64,000 nt of DNA from Bugulina stolonifera (GCA_935421135.1 OW285187.1:2914001-2978000), one strand, 5' to 3'; counted from the first letter of the stretch, positions 43,701 to 56,416 are shown. Numbers and translations: made by a program. The notes: generated by a model from the letters alone, not told the origin.

Positions 43701-43902
43701 AGTGTTGTAAACTTGTGAGCCCCTAGTTAAGGCTTGATGTAATGAACCCTCGACTCAAAAAACTTTAAAAACAAGGTACTCAGGCTAACATAATGCTAAT
43801 ACAGCTCACCTCTCTATCCGATATGTCGTATGCTCCCTTTACATACAGGATACTGTGTATAAATATAACTACTGTGTACCCAAACAGTATGTTTCCTCTC
43901 AT
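40777..43902 (-). CDS. secreted plant-type (class I/II-like) heme peroxidase
   Basis: Eight minus-strand exons join in phase to 364 residues: 43810-43902, 43367-43502, 43052-43192, 42480-42776, 41891-42018, 41432-41571, 41241-41334, 40777-40842. Exon 1 is a signal peptide (YTVVIFIHSILYVKG). The distal heme site is IRLAFHDCLGGCNGC, with catalytic Arg54 and His58; the proximal site is GAHTVG with His225. KFGRVDC, FGM-like GFEGMF and FAEDNALWISEF fit the ascorbate-peroxidase-like proteins reported from cnidarians and other invertebrates. Such enzymes reduce H2O2 using small donors; this one should act outside the cell or in the secretory path. The distal aromatic is Phe57, not the Trp of ascorbate peroxidases. 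A charged helical insert (about 124-145, EELRQEQLEKRRR) separates the two heme sites. The exon 3 donor is ambiguous (43052 or 43034). Confidence 0.88.
42293..42445. repeat. GT-rich repeat in peroxidase intron 4
   Basis: Irregular units of ATGTTGATAGGTGGTGTGTG and ACTATGTTCATGGGTGGTGT repeat over about 150 bases, just outside the splice donor of exon 4 (minus strand). Confidence 0.88.
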
Positions 43903-43910
43903 ACTTGTAA

Positions 43911-44076
43911 ATGTAAGTGTATGCCTGTATGGTAAGTACTGTAACAGGTTAAATGTAAGTGTATGCCGGTATGGTAAGTACTGTAACAGGTTAAATGTAA
44001 GTGTATGCCGGTATGGTAAGTACTGTAACAGGTTAAATGTAAGTGTATGCCGGTATGGTAAGTACTGTAACAGGTA
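43911..44076. repeat. 42-bp minisatellite, four copies, abutting the peroxidase start codon
   Basis: Four units of 42 bases (ATGTAAGTGTATGCCGGTAT then GGTAAGTACTGTAACAGGTTAA) end nine bases from the peroxidase ATG. The unit is a multiple of three and open on the minus strand, where it reads LLQYLPYRHTLTFN, in frame with the peroxidase. An upstream ATG at 44190 would add 96 residues. I prefer the start at 43902 because it gives a signal peptide. Confidence 0.93.
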
Positions 44077-45711
44077 AAACATTGTTGCAAATAGACTGCT
44101 GGTTCTCAAGCTCTCAAGCTGTATGATGGACAGAATAGAAGCATCAGCTGACCTACCACAAATCCATGGAGTTAAATGAACTACATGCATAGGCTACTAC
44201 TACTGCTTCTTGTAGTTGCCTCTATATCACTATCACTACAAGTAATATTATATTTACCTTGTAGGCTCCAGGTGTTCCTTAAGAGCTCATTGATGCTGTA
44301 CATGTATCTAGTTATGAACTGAATGTTCTTGTACTAGCCACGCACCACTATGTTATACCCAGTCATGTTTGTAGCTTGTCAACACATCTGGACAGTGGAG
44401 ATATCTTTAGCAACAGGAATGTCAACCTGCGCCTTGTACAGTGTGATTCTACTCATGGACCCAAGATTGAAGTTGGGCATTAGCTGTGACGTTCTTAATT
44501 AGCCATTGCAAAGTTATGGAGCTAAGGCTATGCTCAGTGATATCTAATTAATTTAACTTCAACTCAAGCAGTGTTGCATTCTTCCTCCCTAATAGTGATT
44601 AAGAGAATCATCGGTGTTAATCTCTTGTCTTTGCTAATTGTCATGAATTCTATGAATTATTTCACAGCAGTTATGCAAATAGACTGCATGATTATAGAAC
44701 TTTCTAACCAAGCAGGCTGTATAACAGATGTCCAGTACACACCTAGGGGAGGTCAATAAATATCTAAATATGTTTGATCACATTTCACAATAGCAGCCAT
44801 CAGGGTAGTGGAATATAAATGTAGGACTTGTTATACATCATAGGATTACAAGGAGATGGGTGTGCATATGAAATATTCTCTAAGATCATTTGGGTACCTT
44901 AGTTATGGCGAGTGATGGCTTACAATTTGGTGTCACCACCACCTGGTAGACATTATACTATGGTATTATATCATACTATGGTATTATATTATACTATGGT
45001 ATTATATCATAGTGGAATGTTACAGACAGTATATTGTTGTTGGCTATTTTATTTATGTTTTAAATATATTATGGTTAGTTCACACAGAGTAGCTTGCTGT
45101 TGAGTATTTTTCTTTAGAAATAGGTGTATATCATAATACACCGTGTATGTGAAGTCAAGGGGATAAACTGCTATATAACTCCTAATTAACGCAATAACAT
45201 GCATACAAAGACACAAAGTCAAAACACACTTATTAACTTCAGTACATAATCATATCGAAAAATCTAAGCTAAGGGTCAAATGAGGCCTGAAGCGAAATGT
45301 GTACTTACAGCACGATTTATTGAACAGTCAGCATTATGTAAACATAACAAAATTAACTTGCTGACTTTAGTTGGTTTGTCGGTTTTAAAAGATTTAGCGA
45401 AACAATAAAAAGAAAACCTGCAATTATGTGTTGCGTACCAAGAATGTAAACACTATTAACGCATTCATCATTGTTGTTGGCAACAAAGGTGCATAATTAT
45501 GTAGTCAAGGTCAGAGTTACCTGCCTCTGCTTAGAAAGTGGTAATATAACAAAATTATTGTCTGGTCTGGATGTGCGGTGTGTGTGGACAGTGTGTGGCT
45601 GGGATCATGTGTATGCAAAAGTATATTTTTACTGCACTCATAATATAAGTACCTATGCACCAACACTTCATTCTTTGCCCCTTGCTCCTGTGTTGTCTGC
45701 TGGTCCTGTAG

Positions 45712-45903
45712 CCTGCACCATTTTCCCGGAGTGACCCTGTTGTAAGTCGAAGGACTTATATCACTAAATTGCGACGATATAAGCAATACACTCATCCTAC
45801 ATCTTCCACAGACAACCGTATAGCTACCGGTACTGCCACTATCGCTGATGTACTAGGAAATGGCATCAAGGAACGCTATGACAGAACTCGTCAGCAAAGA
45901 TGA
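45712..45903 (+). CDS. possible terminal exon, unidentified basic protein
   Basis: After a CCTGTAG acceptor-like site the frame stays open for 63 codons to a TGA at 45901-45903, with G+C content above its surroundings. The translation is basic and starts PAPFSRSDPVVSRRTYITKL; further on it reads ATIADVLGNGIKERYDRTRQ. An in-frame TAG directly precedes the acceptor, so it would have to be a spliced exon. I found no partner exon and recognise no family. A short second frame (ATG at 45860, 31 codons) overlaps it. Confidence 0.25.
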   Translation, partial: PAPFSRSDPVVSRRTYITKLRRYKQYTHPTSSTDNRIATGTATIADVLGNGIKERYDRTRQQR

Positions 45904-47769
45904 CATTGATGAAGAGTCCAAGTATTGGTGCAGACATGCGATCATGGTGCTCTAGTTGGCACTTTTTTCTGCTGGCATTTTAACAAGCTACAGCTTTCTA
46001 TTTGAGGAACTGAAATTCTCATGACATGAAAGTTTTGAGCCATGAATTGGCCATGAGCCAAGTTCTGCTCTAGGTTCATCTTTTTGCTGATAAACTGTTT
46101 ATATATAAAGATTTAGTGAATTTTGAAAGTAAACCAGAGTTTATGACTTCCAGATTCTCAAAAGTCTGATAGATGAACTATACATACATGTAACGCGGTA
46201 GTACTAACAGTAATACATAAAATACAGTAATATACATGTAATACAGTAATACATGGGCACACAGTAACGTATGTAATACAGTAACATGGCATGTACTGAT
46301 TACATTCCCATTGCGTTGCATTGTGAATTTTAAACATTTTGAATGGAGTTTTATGAAAATACTCTGTTATAGTCTGCATTTTCTTAGCCTTGAGCTCTAT
46401 TAGTGATACACAATTGTGACTGTTATCCAGGAACTACAAGGTTTGAATCCGGGTTTATTTAACAGCAGAAAAAAGAATGTGTATCAATTATCTACTTAAT
46501 GACAGACCTCCGCTATGCACATCACAGCTAAATGAACTGCGTAATTAATTTAATTTATGTATTGATTCATCTCATCAATATTTGGTAGTAATTTGTTTAC
46601 TAAAGTATTGATTTTGGTTAAGGAAGTTATAAATAGTAAATCAACAAAAACAATTCGTAAGCATAAATAGTAGCTGATTATTCGTAACTCTGTATGGTTG
46701 AGATTCACTGCCCAGGAGGTGCATAATGCATGTAGTGCTATTTACAAGGTCAAAGTATTTTGGCTATTAATCTAGAGGTGCATTCATTATATTTGTGATT
46801 GTTCAGCATGATACTGATCTCTTATGGAGGCATAAATATGAAAAATGCCAAAATCCAAACAAAATTCTGCTTATTTTCACTTCTATCATCTATCCTGCAT
46901 AATTACAATCAAGGTGCATGAGTATAGACTAAGGTACTAAGGTTTAGACTGAGGTGCATGAGTATAGACTAAGGCTTAGGCTGAGATCCATTTACCTCCA
47001 AAACTCTGGCATTAAGTTGTCAGGCTGTCCTCCCTTACAGCCCAACAACCCATTTATATTGAGAGTATAGTGCATTTTGTCTGAATCCAACAATTTTGAC
47101 TTTTGACGGGCAATACGACAGCAGTAGTATCTAGTATCATTGAATTGTGTAGTATTAGAATACATACAATGTATCTAAATACTGCATAACATGTATTTAT
47201 GTTCTACACTTGTTTGTAGTAACCACTCACTGATAATATTTACACAAATAAAAATTATTTATCTGTCTTGTTGTGTTAGCAAACAAACACAATTAGCAGT
47301 AAAAGTTACATTCTTATGAGTACGTATTGTCTTTCTTCATCAATTATTTGTGACGTAAATTACAAATGAACAAAAATGTGCAGCTGCATGTATAAAACTT
47401 CGGACTTGTGATTAGAGAAAATATGAAACTGCACAAAAACTATCAAAATTTATTTATATGTTTCAATATTCTATGCCATCAGTTGGCAGAGTGGAAAGAT
47501 CAAATGCCACACAATATAATTTAATCACGATGTTTTATAAAACATTAAATACACCTAGTAATCTCAATCAATACAGCACAAGCTCGTCAACACAGTGCTA
47601 CATGTCAGTGGGTTTATGAAAAGATTTATCAATGGGGAATTCCATAATTGTTAATGAAAACAATGCATGCAATCAGGCCTTAATGATCTTATTAAGAAAA
47701 TTCAAACTTTTCTTTAAATTCGTTAGAGATACTGCAACAAGTTTCTTCATTATTCAAACAGTTGAATAA

Positions 47770-50700
47770 TTGATCCTTACAATGGGTAGCAAAACAGCGG
47801 AATTGGCAGCTTCTACAGTGGAAGTGCAAGCAGCAGTAGCAGCGGCAGCAGAAGCGGTGAAGTCACATCCTCAAGTTGTGTTGAAGTGCAAAGATGACGA
47901 GTGGCGGTGTGAAGAAACAAGGGCTGATAGTACTCTGTTTAATAGCTTCAGTGTGAGTCAATTTACATTCCACATCGCAATACTTAAAGCTTTTCAAAAT
48001 AAATATATTTGTTATGAGAACGGTATCAAGTGGTTTTTTTTTGTTTCAGAAAAAAGATCTCACATAAATTTATTATATTATAATAAATCTAGCGCAACAA
48101 ACAACTCCATGGGCTGCTTGCATAGATTTCATTGTTGTGTTGACTAAGTCTCCAATTTCAAATACATTCTGATAATGTTTAGACATCAAGCATTGCACTA
48201 TTTGGTCAATGCTGTCATCTAGTAATAGAGTCATCAGGCCTAAATGGGATAGAAACCCGCACACACCTCAACCACCGGCTCTCATTGGTTTTCAATATTC
48301 TTTAATCATCTGGTAGCACATAATATTCCTGTCCCCGGCACTATGATGAAAGTGGTGGGTATATTATACATGCAATCGGCTATGAAGTAAGTGTACATTG
48401 TTTTGCTTTTACTAGGTTTCTCAGAAGATAAAATATAGAATTTTTGGAATGGAAATGCAAGTGTCTATAGTTATTATTATACTGCACATATACATGTGTA
48501 TATACATATATGCCACAGTGCTAGCCTGCAGAGCGTGAATTCCATGGTGAGCATAACGTTTGAGTACGAGAGTACAGACGAGTACCCCACAGCTATGTAC
48601 TTCATTCATGCTTATAATCTAGGCTTTACTGCCTCAGATTCTAGTTCCGGAGGTGCAAGGGTCTATCAATTTGCTCTCGACGGATCTAATGAGAGTAAGA
48701 AAACTAATCTAGTATGAGAATTAAATATATTTCACTTATATCAAAATAATAATAGTAAAATACCAACATATAACATACACTATGAAAAACTTAAATTTTT
48801 TGAAATTTTCAACTCTTCAGTACAATTCAAGGAAATGTAGGCTTCAAGTTAGTTATCTCTAGGTAGCTGCCCAAACTCTGACAAGTTAACTTGCCCACTG
48901 CTCCTAGCATAGTAAGCCAATGAGAATGAAGCTTTGCTATTACATTTAGTTAGCTGAAGTCAAAGAGTGTAGAAATGAACCACTACTTGTAATGGAAATG
49001 TTTCCAAAAGCAAACTGATTTGCCATATTATGTTAGGCAACAATGGTATGATTGTGTGGAATTAGTTGTATATAGCTTTTTGTTCGTAGGAGCTACTGGC
49101 GCTTCGACAGCTGGTTATCTTCCAGGAAAAAAGATGGCTGCAACATATACACACATCACAGATATTAACGTGCTTGGATTCAATGTGGTTATAGCAGAGG
49201 AGTCATGCATCAGGTTCCACACAGCTGCTAATGGGGAATTCGAGGCTGAACGAATCGGTATAAAATAGACATGTTAATATAATATACCATGTAGCTTGCT
49301 GTTATACTGTAATATCATAATGCATATTATAAGACTACACTGTATCAGCATGCTTGTGACTATTATTGTGTGTTATATTCTTGTATAATGTTAGAGTAGT
49401 ACATGTATGTTCATTCAGGTAATTGCACTAATGGAGGTTTCCAGACCGACCCCGTCTTGTTACAAGATAATAAGGCTATACATGTTACATCTGACGGCAC
49501 CATGCTCTACATCCTGTGTGGTAATAATGGCACTGACCAGGTAAACCCGGTACGATATTATTAGCTGTTGCCCAGAGCGCTCACTTAGCCTCACCATTTC
49601 TAGGTCACCAGCGCAATATAACTAGGTCAAGTGGGTTGATATTGCTTGATCTTCCCAGAGTTGTGTTTTACAATATAACAAATACCTGTTTGGCAACATA
49701 CAAGGACTATATGAGCTCACTCCACAAATATTTAGCTTGGGTCTTTAAGTCCGCGTTATGATTTTGTCGTGAAATTGTTTTAATTTCTCACTGTAACCTA
49801 ATGGACAATAGCGGAATTACCTATTATCACTAGTAATTTTCTTCTCCGAAATCTGTAGCTTGCAATAAAAGTATTATAACACCTCCTATAGCTGACACCA
49901 TTAACACCTTTTATATGCACGTTCCCTGACGATCAGGGGAGACTCCACTAACACCTCTCATACATGTACGTTCTCTAATATTTAGGGGGGTCTCATGAAG
50001 ATAGACCTGGCTGACAACACAGGGACAATCTTGGCTATGCACGATGACCTCATTTCAAATGAGAACTCGACATTGACTGGCATGGTCATAGATAGCTCAG
50101 ATTCTACTCTCTACTTCCACGTAGATAACGGTACATACTTTAATTAGCTTCAAATCTGCACCATGCGTCCGTGCAGATATTGTGGAGGCATGTACTTCAT
50201 TTAGCTCAGGATGTACGCTATATATTACATCCATCCATTTAGACCATGGTGTGTACTTCTATTCTAATGCTTCCTGTCTACTTGCCCATTGCAAGCAGGA
50301 AGTGAGCTTGTGTAGTTTCCTCTCTAGCATGTCTTAGCAATTATTTATAGCATGAATTATTTCTGGTTTAGCTATAGCCGCATTTTGTACCCTGTACCTG
50401 AGATTATTAAACCACAGTGAGAATACTTCTACCCTGTTTGTAAGAGGACTGACTGTTGCTCAATCAGTTGTTCATATACACAGAGATTGTATGGGCATGG
50501 ACATGTACGGTATGTCCACTGGACTCAGCTGTTGATGAAAATTCTCATGGCTTAGTTTGAAGCACATGGCTTTCCTTGTAGTTATCCCTCCTTGGTATTT
50601 TGACCTATTGAATTTTTGAGATGGTAAATAAGCTCATACGTTACGCATTGACTTAGCGTATTCATTTCGTAACATACATTGTATATACATACAAGTCTTC

Positions 50701-53700
50701 ATGTAATATAATACACGTATGTATTGCATAATTATAATTATTTAGTTTTTTCGCTTATGATGTCTTATAGGTGGACTATTGGCATATGATATTAGTGAGG
50801 TGCCTACTGGTGGTAACATGACATTGAAGTACCACATCTCTGCAGAAGGTGCAGACAATGGTGCTAACTATACACACTCCAACCTTATATCAGCAAGTGC
50901 TAGTATGGTGCTCTCCAATTCTGACACTTACCTCGTTATACAGAACTACAACAATGAAGATGAGTCAGATAACAGCCTCATATCCATTGACCTATCGGAG
51001 ATTGAGTCTTCAGAAAGTATGTTTACTATTTGTACCCCCCACTGTAGTCAACCTACCCACCACTTTAGCCAATCTATCCACCACTGTAGCCAATCTACCC
51101 ACCACTGTAGTCAATCTACCCACCACTGTAGTCACTCTACCCACCTCTGTAGTCAATCTACCCACCACTGTAGTCACTCTACCCACCTCTGTAGTCAATC
51201 TACCCACCACTGTAGCCAATATAATTATCCACCACTGTAGTCAATCTACCCACCACTGTAGCCAATATATCCACCACTGTAGCCAATATACCTACCACTG
51301 TAGTCAATCTACCCACAACTGTAGCCAATCTACCCACCACTGTAGTCAATCTACCCACAACTGTAGCCAATATATCCGCCACTGTAGCCAATATTTCCAC
51401 TACTGTAGCCGATCTACCCACCACTGTAGCCAATATATCCACCACTGTAGCTAATATATCCACTACTGTAGCCGATCTACCCACAACTGTAGGCAATCTA
51501 CCCACCACTGTAGTCAATATACCCACCACTGTAGTCAACCTAACCACATGTAATATACATGTATATGAAGTTTCAGAGTAATGCATAATTAGAGTGAATA
51601 CACTATTGCTAACAAGACTGATTCGATTAATTATAACATACATGTAGATGTAAAGTAAATTTAATTAATTTACCGAAGTATTTAAAACACTGAAATGAAA
51701 TTATTATTTGCACACGCTCTTTGAATCTAATAATTAGGTCTTCATCGCAGGTGTATGTTATGTCTAGTTAGCACCGGAGTATTTAATAATACACTAGAGA
51801 GATGAATATACATTGTGAGTATCAGCGTAATGTTTTAATTTGAAGGTTGAAATATTAACAGTGTTTATTGTCATTACCTAACCTATTGTTGTTGCCTAGA
51901 TGGACCTATTCCTTCAAGGTCATATTCATACTTATGCGCTGGTGGTACACAGTTCGTAGCTGGCTCCTCTTCGTCCTGCAAGGTCAAGGCTGATTTAATG
52001 AAACCTCTTCTGCAATTCAGCACTGAAGGAAACTTGATAATGAAAGTGAAGCATTCTCTTGGCGAGGAATTCCAAGAGTTCATATTGGAAGGTGGGTTTG
52101 GTTGTTTACTCGGCTTAAACCAAAGTCCATTCATTTAAGCTTTTGTTCTGTTTTAAATTCCTTTTCTCCAAGAAGAAAATTATCATTTCTGTTCACAATT
52201 CTTCTAGAGTGGATATATTCTACAACAACTACTACTAGCACTCCTACCACTACTAGTACTACTAGCACCAGTACCACTACTAGTACTACTAGCACCAGTA
52301 CTACTACTAGTACTACAACGCCAAGCACTACTTCATCTACTAGTTCCAGTACTACCACTACTGCCACTACAACTAGTACTGCTACCCCTACTACAGTTAG
52401 CGCAGCCACTAGTCCCACTACTACTACTACTACTAGTACCAGTGCCACCAGCAGTACAACCAGTTCAGGTGAGAGCAAAAGTGCTACTACATTGGAATTT
52501 GCGACTGTTCAACAATATCAGTTCGAAACAAAATGTTCCGAAAACTTCAAAACCCCAATCCGCAAACTCGAATTCATAACTCCAATCCCTAAATCCCAAC
52601 CCCCAAATTCCAATCTCCAAACTCCAATCCCTAATCCCCAAACACCAAAAGAAAGTTTGCGGAACTTCATGTTTTGAACTGACATTTTTTAAATGTTCCT
52701 TTACCACTACATTGATACCTACAAACAGCTCTCTAGTTAGTAAGATTTTTGCACCTACTGAAACATTTAACACAAGCACTATTTCTACTGCAGTCAGCAC
52801 TTCATCTGCTGGTGCAAGCATAAGCACTGTTTCTGCTGCAGTTAGCAGTTCGTCTGCTCACACAGATCACACCACTAGTAGTACCAGTTTGTCTGCTAGT
52901 ACAGACAGTACCAGCGCTGCTATTAGCTCGTCTGTTGCAACTCCTTATACTAGGAGCACACATACCAGCATTAGTTCCACCACCACTCCCTCAGGTATAT
53001 TATAGTTTATATGCACAATTAACAATGACACAGCAGTACCAAAATATTCCTGACGGAATTACAGTGAAACTTGGTTAATTCAAACTCCAAGGGACCGCCA
53101 TAATTGGTTTGAATTACATGTAGGCCTGAGTTGGAATTATAAGATCCCTCCACCTAATCGAAATTGTTATATAGTGCTCAGTAGGGACCAAGGCTAATAG
53201 TTTGAACTAACCAAGATTTTGAATTACCCAAGGCTGAATTAAGCAAGTTCCACTGTATAATTGAATGGTACCAAGATAGCTGTATTTGGGTTTTTAGCTT
53301 ATATACTACTACTACTACTAGTTTTAGCAAAAGCAATACTGATGATATTTACCTAGCTCGTTCTTTGCAAAAGCTATGATCCTGCTATATTGGGATGTGA
53401 GTCTAATTTCTGACCAGAGTGGCTTAAAGTTATAATTACTTTAAAGGATTCAGATTTTGACGTTGTGTTTTATTTTGAATTGTTAGAGCTCACAATTCAG
53501 AGTCCGATTTTAATGTCTAAAGGTACAATGTTTTTAGATAGTTTTATGACAACCTCAAAAACTACTGGCATAAGCACAAGTCTGAAAACTATTCTAGCCA
53601 CGTCCACTCTAACTACACGAACAACAACTCCTCCTCCCTCAACAGTTTCTACAGCCATGACCTCACTTGGAACAACAGGAGCAGTGAAATCTACACACAA

Positions 53701-54892
53701 ACATATAATGACGCGTTGCCATGCGTGTTCAAGCCCTGAGGCGTGTGGCAACGTGCCGACAGCCGCCACTACGCTGTGCACAGGTGCTTGCTATTCATGG
53801 AGTGAACTTCAAGAAAATGGAAACATAAAAAGCGTAAGCAGCAATATAAAATTGAAACAAATAATTAAGATAATTGGGTAGTTTTATTTCCCTTTCCATT
53901 ATACAGTTAAACGGCATATCCTGCCTTCACAAACTAACACTTTCTAGTTGATTATGTTTGGATGTGAATACGCCAATGATCAGCTCAGTGAATGCATTAG
54001 CTGGACACTAACAAGTGATTGGTTTAGGTTTTATGTGTAGGTGCAGCAGAATTTAGTCTAAAGTTCATGTCCAATATTAAATATGTGTTGGCCAGCTTCA
54101 GTTGCTTTGAGACAATTGTTTCATTGAACTCTGGTTAACTGTAATAAGTGCTGCTTATTCAGATTTAATCTTAAAGTGAACATTGTGAATGCATTAATAG
54201 ATGAGGAAAGGCTGCTCTACAGACATGGTAAGCGAGGAGCTGACTGCAGTGCTCTGTGATGAGGGCACTAAGCAAGGTATATGCCATGACTTTACCGACA
54301 GCAGCCAAAAGGTAGGTGATGTTGAACATAACTGCATGTACATACATGTATGTGTAGCAGGTATTGTGTATCAATAGCACAGTTTGAAGTGTTTTAAAAT
54401 GCAAATACATGTATCACATTACTATTGGGCCTGATGCTCACTCAAACTATGTCTGTCAGTAAATCAAGTCCGACACATTTGTAACTAATACGTCTGCCAT
54501 GGGCAGTCTGCCGAGACTGAGGCTATAGGATGTGGCTCTACTCTTGTCATCACCCTTTACAATAACACGTGTCTTGCTGGTATTAATGCCACAATATAGT
54601 CTGATATTCAGTCACTTAGTAACAACCTAATAGTAGAGTATAGCATGATAGCTGTCAAGAGAAGATAAATCCTCAACTTGGCCTGTCCAACTGACAATAA
54701 GGAATTGCTTTATTCAAACAGGTTGAGGGTTGCTTGAAGTGCTGTACAAGTGAAGATTGCAACATGTGGTTGACACATGAGGAACACAGGCCATCTGGTA
54801 GTGGCTCTCAGTCTATACTGAACTCAACACCATATATTATATTATACTTGTGCTCACTTATTTATGTATTCCAGCATTTCCCCTTCTTGTAA
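47770..54892 (+). CDS. cell-surface protein: beta-rich head, mucin-like Ser/Thr stalk, Ly6/uPAR domain, GPI-like tail
   Basis: Twelve exons join in phase to about 788 residues: 47770-47952, 48532-48694, 49090-49257, 49419-49540, 49986-50130, 50771-51016, 51900-52091, 52208-52468, 52737-52994, 53487-53833, 54201-54311, 54722-54892. Residues 60-400 look like a beta-strand-rich head with repeated GGL-(M/L)-(K/A)-(I/Y)-D strands (GGLMKIDLAD, GGLLAYDISE); I recognise no family. Residues 407-640 are a Ser/Thr-rich, mucin-like stalk over exons 8-10. A cysteine-rich domain follows (about 656-746) with CHACSSPEACG, TLCTGAC and the Ly6/uPAR closing signature CCTSEDCN, then GSGSQS and a hydrophobic end (770-788) as in GPI signals. 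Odd: exon 1 has an Ala-rich stretch but no signal peptide, so the true 5' end may be missing. The exon 10 start could also be 53541. Confidence 0.72.
51038..51540. repeat. 20-bp minisatellite in intron 6 of the mucin/Ly6 gene
   Basis: About 25 copies of a 20-base unit, CACCACTGTAGTCAATCTAC, with CCAATATATC variants, follow exon 6. It reads open on both strands by composition and is taken as intronic because exon 6 has a GTATGT donor before it and exon 7 resumes in phase after it. Confidence 0.93.
52560..52655. repeat. CCAATCCCTAAA-type short repeats in intron 8
   Basis: CCCCAATC, CTCCAATCCCTAA and CCCAAATTCCAATCTCCAAA variants repeat over about 95 bases between two mucin-stalk exons. The CCCTAA elements resemble telomere-like hexamers only loosely and are not in a pure array. 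Confidence 0.6.
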
Positions 54893-56062
54893 TGTCTCCT
54901 ATGCTGTAGATGGAAGTATATTCAGTACAAAGACTATTCTGCATCCAGTCTGCTGAATTCCTTATAAAAATAATATCTATATATCTACTGTCTTTGGTGC
55001 CTATTAGTACAAGTAAAATACAACATAGTTGCAATGCATGTGTTATTTGTAATTGTTTGTTTATGTTGAAGCCTACTTTTGTATATTATAACTGCATATA
55101 TTTATGAATTATATCATATTTTGTTAACGATGAACGACATTTTTGGGTTATACATGTATATAATACAAACATACACATCTAAGTACACTGAATATTTTTA
55201 TGTTATCCAAAAGAATAAGTGTAGTGAATGCACTGTTATTAATTGAGACTTTGAAATACATGTAATATCCTAGATTGTTATGGAGACTGGACAATGATAG
55301 GCACTGTAGCATAGCGATTTAGGCCATAGTACAGCCTTCCCACTAGCGTAGCCCCACAACATCAACTGTAGACTTTCAAATTTCTCATTCTATACCTTGT
55401 AAACACTTTTAGTGCTAAATCAAGCAGCTATATCCTAATAACACCAATGTAATATGTATAATACACAGTCATGTAGGTGCATTCATGTCCATTACCTATA
55501 GGATACCACCGAAGTCATGAATTGCTTATAAAACTACCGAATTTAGCTATCAGGCACTGAGCATCTACATGTATGATGAGTGGGTCTGTTGAATGTGCTA
55601 GCCTGTGCTCTCCAGCAGAAACCAGCCACTGTGCTGCGTAAACCTTGTGACAATGTCTACTGTTGCATCTTCATTTTAAAGATTTTGTGTTTGATTTAGC
55701 AACCAATATCATCATGTCATCTAGTGTGGGCAAGGAAACACAGCTCCAAAAAATTCAGACTAGTTGCTAGCCTGGATAACAGAGGTTGTGTTGAATATAC
55801 ACATATAATGTATATCATCGGTCTCAGCACGGATACTCAAGTGGTCGTTTGCACCATTTAGGCGGACAGCGCTTCTTTCTAAGGCAAACCGGCAAGTTAT
55901 TTGTTCGCCTAGCCAAAGATCAGCATGTTGGTTTTGTTAATCTCCGGCGTCACGGAGCCCAGTTGTAATTGGTTAATCTTAGATGCAACAACTCCAATTA
56001 TAGAATATATTATAATTATATGAGATGCCGTTATTGGCTAGATATTAATTGATACCCCTGAT

Positions 56063-56416
56063 GGACTGGTACTAGGCCTAGCTCATGGAACCAGGCTGAC
56101 GAACAACTAAGGAGGTCTGCCAAAGCCCATTCAATTTTGTATAGCTGAGCTATCTGTAAATTCCCAATGGACTTGGCTGAGGTGAGATAACTCTTATATT
56201 ATTGCTCTGGCAATCTGGGTGGTCTAAATCTCTGTGGCTTTTGCGAGCTGTGTTAGCTATTTGATGAGACCAGCACTTGGCAAATCAGTTAGAAGGACAT
56301 TATCCATCGACATTGCCAGTAAGGGAAGACATGGTTATACGAGAGGTCGTGAGCTTCGACAGAATGGCCTCGCTTTTTATATGTATGGCTTTATAGGTAT
56401 GGCTTAGTACCAGCCC
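56063..56416. mobile_element. possible MITE with imperfect inverted termini
   Basis: GGACTGGTACTAGGCC (56063-56078) and GGCTTAGTACCAGCCC (56401-56416) are inverted copies with two mismatches, about 350 bases apart. The internal sequence has no open frame and is richer in G+C than the flanks. A target-site duplication was not seen. Confidence 0.4.

Larger units (their letters stand above)
43903..47769. other. spacer between peroxidase and the mucin/Ly6 gene
   Basis: A+T-rich, about 3.9 kb. It contains the 42-bp minisatellite, an ACTATGGTATTATATCAT repeat at about 44955-45013, and the possible exon at 45712-45903. An exon encoding a signal peptide for the gene at 47770 may be hidden here, but none was recognised. 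Confidence 0.45.

Noticed and set aside
43780..44190. Peroxidase start at 44190 with the 42-bp repeats translated
   Set aside because: It would place a clean signal peptide in the middle of the protein. The ATG at 43902 gives a normal secreted enzyme. Kept only as a finding to test.
51010..51643. Open frames with HHCSQSTH or VVGRLTT repeats on both strands
   Set aside because: They arise from the 20-bp array. Exon 6 has a GTATGT donor before it and exon 7 resumes in phase after it.
52131..52478. Minus-strand Val/Leu-rich open frame resembling a membrane protein
   Set aside because: It is the antisense shadow of the Ser/Thr-rich stalk exon on the plus strand.
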